A stretch of 64,000 nt of DNA from Clostridiales bacterium FE2011 (GCA_017569305.1 CP069418.1:3038001-3102000); one strand, 5' to 3'; positions 14,260-22,757 are shown, counted from the first letter of the stretch. Program-made: numbers and translations. The notes: a model not told the origin generated them from the letters alone.

Positions 14260-15822
14260 ATGTTAACAGTTCGCAATTTATCCATTCTGCACAACAAAGA
14301 TTTACGGCCGCTGATCAAGGATCTGTCCTTTACGCTGTCCGGAAATGACCGCCTTGCCGTGATCGGCGAGGAAGGCAACGGCAAGTCAGCATTACTGCAG
14401 GCGATTGTCTGTCCGGAAAAACTGAGCCAGTGGGCTGAAATCAGCGGAAGCATCCACTATTCCGGCGAAAAGCTCGGCTATCTGCCGCAGGAAGCGCCGT
14501 CGGAATGGAATGACGTGCCGGCATATACACTGTGCATGGGAACCCCGGCCTTTACAGATATGGATCCGGGTGACCTGGCAACATTGTGCCGGAACCTGTC
14601 CATGGATCAGGAACTCTGCTGGTCAGATACAAAATTCGGCCTGCTTTCCGGCGGGGAGAAGGTTCGGCTCCGCCTGTTGCTGCTTTTATGTGAACAGCCG
14701 ACGATGCTGCTGCTGGACGAGCCGGGAAACGACCTGGATCTGGACGCTATCCTGGCACTGGAACGCTTCCTGCTGACCTGTAATCTGCCTGTGCTGTACG
14801 TCAGCCATGATGAAGGACTCCTGCAGGCGACCGCCACACAGGTGCTGCATCTGGAATCCCTGCACGGCCGGGCGGAACCGAGATGGACCTGGGACAGGGA
14901 ACCTTATGAAACCTATGTCCGGAACCGGAGAAACCAGCTGGACCGGCAGGAACAGATCTGGAAAAGCGAGCAGCGGGAGCGGCAGATCCAGGAAGAAAAG
15001 TTCAACAAGATTGAGCAGGCTGTTGCCCATGCACAGGAGAATATTTCACGCCGGGATCCGCATGGCGGGAGACTACTGAAAAAGAAGATGAAGGCCGTCA
15101 AAAGCCTGGAGCACCGCTATGAACGGGAACAGGAAAACGCCACAGAAAAGCCGGCGGAAGAGTTTTCCATGTACGCGCTGTTTTCCGATATTCAGCCGAT
15201 TCCGAAGGGAAGGGGTGTGCTGGATCTGAACATGGAACAGCTTTCCGCGGGAGAACGAAAGCTGGCATCGGACCTGCATCTTCAGATCCGCGGCTCAGAA
15301 AAGATCCTGATTATCGGCAGCAACGGCACGGGAAAAACAACCCTCCTGCGCCTGATCGAGGAAAAACTAAGGGAGGATTCAAGATTCCAAACAGCCCTGA
15401 TGCCCCAGCATTATGAAGAAGGACTGGACTTTTCCCTGACGCCTGTGGAATTCCTGAATACGGACGGAAGCAAAGAACAGAAGACTTCCATTCGTGCGTC
15501 CCTGATTGCCATGAAGTTTTCACGGGATGAGCTGGATCATCCGATCCGATCTTTATCCGGCGGGCAGAAGGCGAAGGTGCTGCTGCTGAAACTGATGATG
15601 GCACATCCGGATGTGCTGCTGATGGATGAGCCTACCCGGAACCTGTCTCCGCTTTCGGCGCCAGTGATGCGGGACATGATCCGGAACTTTCCGGGCGCGG
15701 TGATCTGCGTGACGCATGACCGGCTGCTGATTGAAGACTGGCCGGGCCGGGTGCTCAGGCTTTCGGAAGCAGGACTGCTGACGGTGAACGGAACAATGAA
15801 TGAAGGGGGGAACCGAATATGA
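14260..15822 (+). CDS. ABC-F family ATPase (ribosome-protection type)
   Basis: A 520-residue soluble protein with two ABC ATPase domains and no membrane segments. Domain 1: Walker A GEEGNGKSALL, signature LLSGGEKVRLRL, Walker B MLLLDEPGNDLD, switch SHDEG. A charged linker (residues about 215-300, NRRNQLDRQEQIWKSEQRER onward) corresponds to the ribosome-contacting interdomain helix pair. Domain 2: GSNGTGKTTLL, SLSGGQKAK, VLLMDEPTRNLSP, THDR. The second-half DEPTRN-SPLS is seen in Firmicute ABC-F proteins linked to PTC-targeting antibiotics, though the drug is not predicted. ATG 14260 follows GGAGG; the longer frame would run through the attenuator. ATGA overlap with the next gene. Confidence 0.88.
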   Translation: MLTVRNLSILHNKDLRPLIKDLSFTLSGNDRLAVIGEEGNGKSALLQAIVCPEKLSQWAEISGSIHYSGEKLGYLPQEAPSEWNDVPAYTLCMGTPAFTDMDPGDLATLCRNLSMDQELCWSDTKFGLLSGGEKVRLRLLLLLCEQPTMLLLDEPGNDLDLDAILALERFLLTCNLPVLYVSHDEGLLQATATQVLHLESLHGRAEPRWTWDREPYETYVRNRRNQLDRQEQIWKSEQRERQIQEEKFNKIEQAVAHAQENISRRDPHGGRLLKKKMKAVKSLEHRYEREQENATEKPAEEFSMYALFSDIQPIPKGRGVLDLNMEQLSAGERKLASDLHLQIRGSEKILIIGSNGTGKTTLLRLIEEKLREDSRFQTALMPQHYEEGLDFSLTPVEFLNTDGSKEQKTSIRASLIAMKFSRDELDHPIRSLSGGQKAKVLLLKLMMAHPDVLLMDEPTRNLSPLSAPVMRDMIRNFPGAVICVTHDRLLIEDWPGRVLRLSEAGLLTVNGTMNEGGNRI

Positions 15823-16460
15823 AAAAGATCGCTGTATTGCTTTATCCTGATTTTTCCCTGCAGGAGATTACCTGCCTGACTTCCGTGCTGACGGTGTGGT
15901 TTGGTGAAAGCATTGATTTCATCGCCAGTGAGAACAAAGAGCTGAAAAGCGAAGAGGGCCTGCGGGTTCTGCCGACAAAGACTACGTCAGAGGCGAAAGC
16001 TTCAGACTATGATTGTGTGATTTTGCCTGGGACTGTCAATCCGCTTCCGGCACTGTTTGACGAGCGGATAATCAACTTCCTCCGGGAAGGCAGGGAATCA
16101 GATGCCCTGTTTGCTGCAATCTCATCCGCCCCGATCCTGCTTTCCAAGGCAGGGATCCTGAAAGGTAAAAAGTTTACTGCGGGCTATTTTATGCAGCTGG
16201 CGGAGACCTTCGATTTTGTTGAGAAGGAAAACTTCATCCATAAAGGAGTTGTGGAGGACGGAAACGTCATTACCGGTATCGGCATGTTCTTCCGGGAGTT
16301 TACGGAAGCAGTCCTCCGGAAGCTTGACTATGATATCGGAGAGGAATTTATGCGGGACCGGCCGGATGAGTATTCAGAAGAAGACCTGACATTCCGGTGG
16401 TCTGATGAAGACTATCGTGAATTCCTGGAAGAGCTGAAACCTTATACAGGTGAAGCATAA
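15819..16460 (+). CDS. DJ-1/PfpI family protein without the usual nucleophilic cysteine
   Basis: A 213-residue class I glutamine amidotransferase-like protein: KKIAVLLYPDFSLQEITCL at the start, DYDCVILPGTVNPLPAL in the middle, and LFAAISSAPILLSKAGILKGKKFT where relatives carry the nucleophile elbow A-A-I-C-x-x-P. Here the cysteine position reads serine. The remaining fold (YFMQLAETFDFVEKENFIHKGVVEDGNVITGIGMFFREF) is intact. The start overlaps the ABC-F stop by four bases (ATGA), so they are co-translated. Possible roles include a ligand-binding or stress protein; catalysis by the standard mechanism is unlikely. Confidence 0.8.
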   Translation: MKKIAVLLYPDFSLQEITCLTSVLTVWFGESIDFIASENKELKSEEGLRVLPTKTTSEAKASDYDCVILPGTVNPLPALFDERIINFLREGRESDALFAAISSAPILLSKAGILKGKKFTAGYFMQLAETFDFVEKENFIHKGVVEDGNVITGIGMFFREFTEAVLRKLDYDIGEEFMRDRPDEYSEEDLTFRWSDEDYREFLEELKPYTGEA

Positions 16461-16470
16461 GGGGGGAACG

Positions 16471-16499
16471 TGGACAAAAGGACCCCAAAACGATACAAT
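16471..16499 (+). promoter_or_regulatory. Promoter of the L,D-transpeptidase gene
   Basis: TGGACA (16471-16476), 17 bases, TACAAT (16494-16499), 39 bases before the start codon. Confidence 0.55.
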
Positions 16500-16537
16500 G
16501 AATCAAAGATTTACCGGAAGAAAGAAGAGGTAGGACG

Positions 16538-17935
16538 ATGCGGAAAACAGCTGCTGCAATAACAGTGATTTTGCTGCTGATTGCAGCAGCTGTTTCTGCA
16601 CATGCCGTGACCATTGAAGCAGGGCGAATCAGGCCGTTTGACGACAACATCCTGACGGTGACATCTGAAGACGGCGGAAGACTGACCATAGAGGCGGTCA
16701 GCGGGACCATTCCGCTGGAAAACCCGGTGACGGATCTGCCGGTTGAAGGCGGAACTGTGGAAATCCACTGGAACGCCCTGTCCTACAACGGGGAGCCGCT
16801 GACACCCGGCAGCATAACGCTGCGTGCACTGCTGGCCGGTAATGACCTTACGACGGAAGCGGCAGAGATCAGGCTGAAGGTGGATTCACCCAAACCGGCG
16901 GTATTCTGCTGCCTTCCGGTGACACAGACCTTTTACGCGAACGGAAAGACTGTGCTGAGAATTGAATGTGCCATATCCTGCAAAGGGACATATGAACTGC
17001 AGATTGCGCGGAAAGACAAACCGGACGAAGCGGTTTGGCATTACCGCACGGTATACAGCGGCCGTGGTGCACCGATGGTGATCAGCTGGGATGGCAAGGG
17101 GAAGAATCACAAAGTCTGTTCTCCGGGGGAATACATCATTTCCGCCTGGGCTGCCAACAACAGTGAATACGTGCAGACGGCCGAGATTGCCCTGATTCCG
17201 GAACCGCTGCCCGAACCGGAACTGACGGCAACAGGCAGCCTGATCCCGGAGAATTTGTCCGATGACGCTGCTGTCTGGGAGGCACTGATGGCTCCTGTGG
17301 CTGTTGGAGACGGACCCGAGGGTAAAGGCCTGAAGATCATGAACGCAAAGGCAGGCAAGGAGTGTATCGGTACCGTGTCCTGCCGGACTGTAGGCCTGGC
17401 AGTGCTGGAACTGTATGATGACGGATGGGCCAAAATCGGGGCATGGCGCCAGATGGACGGCGCTTATATTGAAGGATATGTGAAGACCAGCAAACTCCGG
17501 ATGGTCCGGCCGAACACCCGCTACGGCGCAGTGGTGGATAAAAAGAAACAAACCCTGACGGTTTATGAGAACGGGAAAAAGCTGGGAACTGCCATGGTTT
17601 CCACCGGATTTACGACGGCGGAGGACAGGACATCTGATACCCACAGCGGCATTTACCTGCTGGGAACAAGGATGGACGGCTTTGGAACAGACGGACACAC
17701 CTATGCATATCCCATCCGGATGGAACGGCTGAACCTGATCCATCAGATGGGATATGAGATGAAGAATGGCGAACGTGATTTCAGCGCGGAAATGGAGACG
17801 CTCGGCACCATGGCCAGTCATGGATGCGTACGGGTTGATGCCCGGATTACAGAAGAAAATAACGGCATTAATGCCTGGTGGATCTGGACGCATATGGGTC
17901 ATGACTCCAAGATCATTGTAACGCCTGAGGACTGA
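16538..17935 (+). CDS. Secreted L,D-transpeptidase (YkuD domain)
   Basis: A 465-residue exported protein. Residues 1-23 are a signal peptide (RKTAAAITVILLLIAAAVSAHA). Residues about 30-235 form beta-rich repeats of unknown type, 240-325 an SH3-like wall-binding segment (MNAKAGKECIGTVSCRTVGL, WAKIGAWRQMDGAYIEGYVK), and 330-460 the YkuD catalytic domain with YGAVVDKKKQTLTVYENGKK and the active-site motif MASHGCVRVDAR. Such enzymes form 3-3 cross-links between diaminopimelate residues, consistent with the meso-DAP type MurE in this window. It has its own promoter and no operon partner. Confidence 0.88.
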   Translation: MRKTAAAITVILLLIAAAVSAHAVTIEAGRIRPFDDNILTVTSEDGGRLTIEAVSGTIPLENPVTDLPVEGGTVEIHWNALSYNGEPLTPGSITLRALLAGNDLTTEAAEIRLKVDSPKPAVFCCLPVTQTFYANGKTVLRIECAISCKGTYELQIARKDKPDEAVWHYRTVYSGRGAPMVISWDGKGKNHKVCSPGEYIISAWAANNSEYVQTAEIALIPEPLPEPELTATGSLIPENLSDDAAVWEALMAPVAVGDGPEGKGLKIMNAKAGKECIGTVSCRTVGLAVLELYDDGWAKIGAWRQMDGAYIEGYVKTSKLRMVRPNTRYGAVVDKKKQTLTVYENGKKLGTAMVSTGFTTAEDRTSDTHSGIYLLGTRMDGFGTDGHTYAYPIRMERLNLIHQMGYEMKNGERDFSAEMETLGTMASHGCVRVDARITEENNGINAWWIWTHMGHDSKIIVTPED

Positions 17936-17943
17936 AGCAACCC

Positions 17944-17972
17944 TTGTTCAATCCCATCAGATGGGCTATAAT
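17944..17972 (+). promoter_or_regulatory. Promoter of the membrane sensor/lipase pair
   Basis: TTGTTC (17944-17949) and a perfect TATAAT (17967-17972) are 17 bases apart, 61 bases upstream of the start at 18034. Confidence 0.6.
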
Positions 17973-18033
17973 GTATACAAATCGTGCTGACAATTCAATT
18001 GAGCGTTAATCAATCAGGACGGGGGCACATCAA

Positions 18034-18912
18034 ATGAAGATGAAACTTCTGAACAGAGGCAAAGGCGTCTCACTGCGGGCTATTCACATCGCGATGATAG
18101 TCTGCGCTGTTGTGATTTCCCTTCTCCTGGTTTTCTCCACCCATCAGTCCGCCAGTGTTTTCTCCTCCCTGTCCAAAGCGGCGGGGGATTATTCTGTCCG
18201 GCAGAAGGCGGCCCATGAGCTGATGGAAGCTTCCGATTACCTGACGGAAATGGTGCAGCGCTTTACGCTCGAAGGAAATACCCAATATCTGGATGATTAT
18301 TTTGAAGAAGTGTTTGTTTCCCGCAGACGGGAGGAATCCATCACCAGCATGTCGGAAGGGGATACGGAAAAAGGACTGGTGACGCAGCTGCAGGAGGCTA
18401 TGGCGGAATCCACATCCCTGTCTTACCGGGAATACTACGCGATGAAGCTGGTTATTGAAGCCCGGGAGATCCGGGATTATCCGGATACACTCCGGGGTGT
18501 GGAACTCAAGGAAGAAGATACCCTGCTCTCCGCGGATGAAAAGATGAGTCTTGCCCGGGAAATGGTGATGGGCATGGAATACTATGAGCACAAGGAAAGC
18601 ATCCGGAATAAACTGAGATCCAGCCTGGAAGTGCTGGACCAGCAGATGACCGCCACCCGGCAGAGCACTTCAGCGGACCTGAACAGGGAGCTGACGCTGG
18701 TGCGTATTGTGATCGCAATCCTGACGGTTGTGATCATCCTGCTGATCTGGTTGACAGCCCGTCTGGGCACAATTCCGCTGATGGAAGCCGGCAAGTGTGC
18801 GGAGGATGGCAGAAAGATTCCTGAGACCGGCGCAAAGGAATTCCGAAAGCTCGCCGGGAAATACAATAAGATGCTGGACCAACTGAACGGAAGCAAGGAG
18901 GAGAACCAGTGA
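18034..18912 (+). CDS. Two-TM membrane protein with extracytoplasmic helical sensor region
   Basis: A 292-residue protein with transmembrane segments at about residues 17-38 (IHIAMIVCAVVISLLLVFST) and 226-248 (VRIVIAILTVVIILLIWLTA). The 185 residues between them are helical and charged and resemble the four-helix-bundle input domains of chemoreceptors and sensor kinases. The 45-residue cytoplasmic tail (EFRKLAGKYNKMLDQLNGSK) is reminiscent of a HAMP end but carries no kinase, cyclase or methyl-accepting domain. No function can be assigned. Its stop overlaps the GTG start of the lipase gene. Confidence 0.7.
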   Translation: MKMKLLNRGKGVSLRAIHIAMIVCAVVISLLLVFSTHQSASVFSSLSKAAGDYSVRQKAAHELMEASDYLTEMVQRFTLEGNTQYLDDYFEEVFVSRRREESITSMSEGDTEKGLVTQLQEAMAESTSLSYREYYAMKLVIEAREIRDYPDTLRGVELKEEDTLLSADEKMSLAREMVMGMEYYEHKESIRNKLRSSLEVLDQQMTATRQSTSADLNRELTLVRIVIAILTVVIILLIWLTARLGTIPLMEAGKCAEDGRKIPETGAKEFRKLAGKYNKMLDQLNGSKEENQ

Positions 18913-19814
18913 GCTATCTGGAAAAAACGATTGCCTCAAAAGACGGTTACCCGCTTGCCCTGCGAATTTATGAAGCCGATACCCCTAAAGCTGTGGTAAA
19001 ATGTATTCACGGCATGGAGGAGTACCAGGACCGGTACATGTCCTTTGCGGAGTATCTCCAGGAAGCCGGGTATACGGTGGTGACCGCAAACCTGCGTGGC
19101 CACGGTCCGGACGCCCCGAAGCTGTCCCATATTGCGGACCGGGAAGGCCACCAGCGCCTGCTGGAGGATGAGGAAGCGATCCTGAATGATATTCACGTAC
19201 AATGGCCCGGCGTACCGGTGATCCTGTTCGGTCATTCGATGGGAACAATCATCGCCCGGGTATTCCTGCAGAAGTTCAGCCGGGAGTTCCACAAAGCTGT
19301 CCTTTCCGGATATCCCAATCCCAACGGAGCGGCAGGAGCCGGCATTGTGCTGACAGATCTGATTGCTTCCTTTAAGGGCGCGGACGGGTATTCCAAAGTG
19401 GTGGACGGTATGGTGCTGGGACCGTTTGCCAAGGCGGTGCCGGATGCGAAAACACCGCAGGACTGGCTTTCTGTAAATCCTGAAAATGTACGCCGGTATA
19501 TTGAGGACCCGCTGTGCGGAGCACGGTTCACCCTGGGAAGCTATAACGCACTGTTCCACCTGATCCGGATGATGGACAGCCCGGAACTGTATGAGGACGT
19601 GTGGAAGGAACTGCCGATCCTGATGATTTCGGGCAAGGATGATCCATGCACCGGGGGAGAGAAAGGCCGCGCAGATTCAGAAAACCGTCTGCGGAGAGCC
19701 GGATTCCGGGAACTGGAAATTGTTACCCTGGAAGGTATGCGGCATGAAATCCTGAATGAGAAAAACCGGAAAGAGGTTTACCGCAGGATTCTGGAATTTA
19801 TGGATAAAGAATAA
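18909..19814 (+). CDS. Alpha/beta hydrolase, monoacylglycerol lipase/lysophospholipase type
   Basis: A 301-residue serine hydrolase. VVKCIHGMEEYQDRYMSFAE gives the oxyanion loop region, VVTANLRGHGPD the conserved RGHG turn, and VILFGHSMGTIIAR the nucleophile elbow with Ser near residue 115. Acid and base are expected in ISGKDDPCTGGEKG and GMRHEILNE near residues 241 and 280. This motif set is that of the Hydrolase_4 (lysophospholipase-like) family. The GTG start at 18909 shares a GTGA overlap with the upstream membrane-protein stop. No signal peptide, so it acts in the cytoplasm. Confidence 0.85.
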   Translation: MSYLEKTIASKDGYPLALRIYEADTPKAVVKCIHGMEEYQDRYMSFAEYLQEAGYTVVTANLRGHGPDAPKLSHIADREGHQRLLEDEEAILNDIHVQWPGVPVILFGHSMGTIIARVFLQKFSREFHKAVLSGYPNPNGAAGAGIVLTDLIASFKGADGYSKVVDGMVLGPFAKAVPDAKTPQDWLSVNPENVRRYIEDPLCGARFTLGSYNALFHLIRMMDSPELYEDVWKELPILMISGKDDPCTGGEKGRADSENRLRRAGFRELEIVTLEGMRHEILNEKNRKEVYRRILEFMDKE

Positions 19815-19870
19815 ACCGCGAGAGCGGTTTCATCACAAGGCCGCGGAGACGGCGAAAGGAGATACTGACA

Positions 19871-20398
19871 ATGAGCAAGAAACTGGAAGAATATGTGGTG
19901 ACGATCCCCGATTTCCCCGAACCCGGGATTATGTTCAGGGACATTACTTCCGTAATTCAGGATCCAGATGGACTGAAACTTGCTGTGGACGGCCTGGCAA
20001 ACCTTGTAAAGGATACGGACTTTGACCTGATTGTGGGACCGGAATCCCGCGGATTTATCTTTGGTGTGCCGGTAGCATACCTGACCGGGAAAGGATTTAT
20101 TCCGGTTCGGAAAAAAGGCAAACTGCCCCGTGAGACAGTGAGCCAGAAATATGACCTGGAGTATGGCCAGGCTGAGGTTGAAATCCATGTGGATGCGATC
20201 AAACCCGGTCAGAAGGTTGTTATTGTGGATGACCTGATTGCTACAGGCGGCAGTGCGGAAGCAGCTGTCAAACTGGTGGAACAGCTGGGCGGCAAGGTTG
20301 TGAAAATGATCTTTGTGATGGAACTGGCAGGCCTGAAAGGCCGCGAGAAGCTGAAAGATTATGACGTGGAATCCCTGATTGTGTACGAAGGGAAATAA
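19871..20398 (+). CDS. apt: Adenine phosphoribosyltransferase
   Basis: A 175-residue type I phosphoribosyltransferase that makes AMP from adenine and PRPP. The PRPP-binding motif is KVVIVDDLIATGGSAEAAVK (about residues 117-136), and IPDFPEPGIMFRDITSVIQD and GPESRGFIFG are typical of bacterial Apt. Length is normal (170-180). AAAGGAG lies 9 bases upstream. It stands between the lipase gene and a terminator and is probably cotranscribed from upstream or has its own promoter. Confidence 0.95.
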   Translation: MSKKLEEYVVTIPDFPEPGIMFRDITSVIQDPDGLKLAVDGLANLVKDTDFDLIVGPESRGFIFGVPVAYLTGKGFIPVRKKGKLPRETVSQKYDLEYGQAEVEIHVDAIKPGQKVVIVDDLIATGGSAEAAVKLVEQLGGKVVKMIFVMELAGLKGREKLKDYDVESLIVYEGK

Positions 20399-20415
20399 TG
20401 AATCATTTAAATGTT

Positions 20416-20450
20416 AAATCCCGGAGAGCGTATGCTCTCCGGGATTTCTG
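20416..20450. terminator. Bidirectional hairpin terminator
   Basis: Perfect 14-base arms AAATCCCGGAGAGC (20416-20429) and GCTCTCCGGGATTT (20434-20447) with a GTAT loop, lying between the convergent ends of apt (20398) and the secreted-protein gene (20475). The A/T ends of the arms provide the U-tract in either direction. Confidence 0.75.
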
Positions 20451-20474
20451 GTATCATTATGAATTGTGCATTGC

Positions 20475-20933
20475 TTAGTGGCCTGCGTCGAACTGGATGG
20501 AGTTGATGATGGAAGTGACGGTCTTCTGGACGGAGGTTTCTTCGGCAGAATAGGTGAACTCCAGCGTAACGCTGTTTCCGCGATCCATCCATGTGTAGGA
20601 GATGATCACGTCTCCGTACTCCTCAGTGCGGGCATAGAGCATGTTCATGCCGTTGATGGTCACATAACCGGATTCCGTTTCAGAACCGGTCAGCACCTCA
20701 AAAAGATCTGAGCCGGCAATTTCACCCTGATAGGATGCATAACCCTGAACGGTCAGCTTGTTGCCATGCCAGTAGAAGCAAAGATCCGGATCGCCGGAGA
20801 CTGCTTCTTCCACAAAATGATCCGGCAGTTTCACGGAGAAACCGCCAGTGGCACATTCCACCCTCTGCGCCATGGCAGCAGAGAGGGAAAAGACCAGTAG
20901 AACAATCAATAAAATCCCAGTCAAACGCTTCAT
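20475..20933 (-). CDS. Small secreted protein of unknown function
   Basis: A 152-residue protein with a signal peptide (residues 1-22, KRLTGILLIVLLVFSLSAAMA). The mature part is a beta-rich domain (FSVKLPDHFVEEAVSGDPDL, KLTVQGYASYQGE, GMNMLYARTEEYGDVIISYT, SVTLEFTY) that looks like the PsbP/DUF-type lipid-binding-like domains of secreted Clostridial proteins, but I recognise no named family. AAGGAGG lies 7 bases before the ATG. Divergent from the PadR gene. Confidence 0.7.
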   Translation of the reverse strand: MKRLTGILLIVLLVFSLSAAMAQRVECATGGFSVKLPDHFVEEAVSGDPDLCFYWHGNKLTVQGYASYQGEIAGSDLFEVLTGSETESGYVTINGMNMLYARTEEYGDVIISYTWMDRGNSVTLEFTYSAEETSVQKTVTSIINSIQFDAGH

Positions 20934-21075
20934 GGGAAAACCTCCTTCGGAACCATCCCACTATATAACGAGCGTAAGTAACAATTCCCTGCATACATGA
21001 GGGAAAAAATGCAATCGTTCTGTAACCAAACGCATTTTATCACATGCGGGCGTGAAAAGAAAAACTTTTTTTGCG

Positions 21076-21111
21076 ATATACCTTGACAGGCGAGGTATAT
21101 ATGTGTATGAT
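21076..21111 (+). promoter_or_regulatory. Promoter with PadR-type operator
   Basis: TTGACA (21083-21088), 17 bases and TATGAT (21106-21111) form a near-consensus promoter. ATATACCT (21076-21083) and AGGTATAT (21093-21100) are perfect inverted copies flanking the -35 box, an arrangement expected for PadR autorepression. Confidence 0.7.
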
Positions 21112-21135
21112 CTATCTCGAAAGGGGGCAGTGACC

Positions 21136-21459
21136 ATGACAATTTCAGCAGATCTGCTGCGGGGATATACTGATACAATCATCATGCAGCAGCTGACAGA
21201 CACAGACGGTTACGGCTACGGTATCAGCCGCACCATCGCGGAAAAGAGTGAAGGTATGGTGCAGCTGAAGGAAGCAACATTGTATACTGCTTTCCGCAGG
21301 ATGGAAGAAAACGGATATATCCGTTCCTACTGGGGAGACGAGGCTACCGGTGCCAGACGGCGCTATTACAGCCTGACGGATCCCGGAAGGGCTAAGCTCG
21401 CGGAAGAAAAAGACGCATGGGAAGAAACCCGGCGAGTAATGGACACATTATTGGGATAA
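21136..21459 (+). CDS. PadR-family transcriptional regulator
   Basis: A 107-residue short (subfamily 2) PadR repressor: LLRGYTDTIIMQQLTDTDGY, YGISRTIAEKSEGMVQLKEA and TLYTAFRRMEENGYIRSYWG form the winged helix, with GARRRYYSLTDPGRAKL the wing. It lacks a long dimerisation arm, which fits the PadR-s2 group that controls neighbouring HAAS-domain membrane or surface genes. ATG 21136 follows AAAGGGGG. The next gene starts 32 bases downstream and is the probable target. Confidence 0.88.
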   Translation: MTISADLLRGYTDTIIMQQLTDTDGYGYGISRTIAEKSEGMVQLKEATLYTAFRRMEENGYIRSYWGDEATGARRRYYSLTDPGRAKLAEEKDAWEETRRVMDTLLG

Positions 21460-21491
21460 TGTTAATGAATACCAGAGAGGGGATAAATAAA

Positions 21492-22607
21492 ATGAATCAG
21501 ACAGTGAAGAGGATTGTGGACATCCTGTTCCAGGAAACCGTGGAAAATGATGAAACAAAGGCCTTGCATGAAGAATTGATGAACAACTGCCAGGAGCACT
21601 ATCAGGACCTGATCAGCCGCGGACTGAGTGAGGACGAGGCGGTTGCTGAAGTGGTTGAAAGCCTGAAGGGAATGAAGGACGTCATCGCCCAGTATCCGAA
21701 GAAAACGGCCGGTCCGGCTTCCTTCTCAGACAACGAGGAGGCGGAGGAAGGCAAGCGGTTTGTGTTCACCGGCGTGGATACGCTGAAAGCGGAAACAACT
21801 GATCAGGATATCACTGTCAGCCCGTCCGCGGACGGGGCCGTGCATATCTGGTGCGATGACGCTGAAGGCATGAAGGCTGAACGGGTCGGAAACGAAGTGC
21901 GGATTACCGGAGCAAAAAAGATGGAAAAGATCGCTCCGAGCTTCCAGTTTCCTGAAGGTGAGGAAATCAGCATCAGCGGTATCCTGAATATGGTGGGAAA
22001 GGCTATCCGGAATGTTGCGACCAACATCCAGGGAGGTGCTCCGATCTTTATTGAAGTACCGGACGGACAAATGAAGGAAATTGAGCTGAACAGCCGCAGC
22101 GGAGATATTGAATGCAGCTGTGCTATGGCCCGGAAGATGGTGGTCCGTTCCACCAGCGGCGACGTGACGCTGGAACCGGTTACCGAAAAAACAGCGGAGA
22201 AGCTGATTGTCAGCACGGTCAGCGGCGATGCCGAGGTTCACGGCTCCGCGCTGGAAGGCGAGATCAGCAGCATGAGCGGAAGTGTGACCGTGGACGGCGT
22301 GTTCGAGACACTTGAAATGAAGAGCACGAGCGGCGACGTGGAATTCAACGGCTCCGTGCTGGACGCGACGGGTTCCGCCATCAGCGGAGACGTGAGTATT
22401 ACTGTGGAAAATACGACGGTGAAGAATATCACAGGAAAGAGCACAAGCGGTGACGTGGAGATTTATCTGCCCCGCGGCCTGCGCAGTGTACACGCGGAGT
22501 GCTCCACCGTGAGCGGAGACTGCTGCTCCAGGGTTTCTGACGCCGGAATGAATGCGGAAGTGAAGATTTCCGCCAAGAGTATCAGCGGCGATGTAACTGT
22601 AGAATAA
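21492..22607 (+). CDS. HAAS-domain and DUF4097-type beta-helix repeat protein
   Basis: A 371-residue protein. Residues 1-65 are a HAAS-type helical domain (VDILFQETVENDETKALHEE, EDEAVAEVVESLKGM) that characteristically follows PadR genes. From about residue 85 a repetitive beta-strand region begins, with nine SGD-type turns (SRSGDIE, STSGDVT, TVSGDAE, SMSGSVT, STSGDVE, AISGDVS, STSGDVE, TVSGDC, SISGDVTVE), the DUF4097 beta-strand repeat also seen in LiaG-like envelope-stress proteins. No signal peptide or membrane segment is visible. Function is unknown. AGGGG lies 10 bases before ATG 21492. Confidence 0.82.
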   Translation: MNQTVKRIVDILFQETVENDETKALHEELMNNCQEHYQDLISRGLSEDEAVAEVVESLKGMKDVIAQYPKKTAGPASFSDNEEAEEGKRFVFTGVDTLKAETTDQDITVSPSADGAVHIWCDDAEGMKAERVGNEVRITGAKKMEKIAPSFQFPEGEEISISGILNMVGKAIRNVATNIQGGAPIFIEVPDGQMKEIELNSRSGDIECSCAMARKMVVRSTSGDVTLEPVTEKTAEKLIVSTVSGDAEVHGSALEGEISSMSGSVTVDGVFETLEMKSTSGDVEFNGSVLDATGSAISGDVSITVENTTVKNITGKSTSGDVEIYLPRGLRSVHAECSTVSGDCCSRVSDAGMNAEVKISAKSISGDVTVE

Positions 22608-22660
22608 AAAAATACAAAAAATATGTAACGCGCCAAAAACAAAACAATGGTAAAGAAAAG

Positions 22661-22700
22661 GAATACCTGTTATAATGCATACAACAGGTATTCTTTTTTT
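22661..22700 (+). terminator. Terminator with a -10-like sequence in its loop
   Basis: GAATACCTGTT (22661-22671) and AACAGGTATTC (22683-22693) are perfect 11-base arms followed by seven Ts. The loop holds TGTTATAAT, an extended -10 element (TATAAT at 22671-22676), which could start the mRNA for the solute-binding gene at 22758. Confidence 0.75.
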
Positions 22701-22757
22701 CTGCCTTTCTGAGCTTTTCCGTGGACAGCCGGCCGCGCCGGCAGAGGAGAAGGAACG

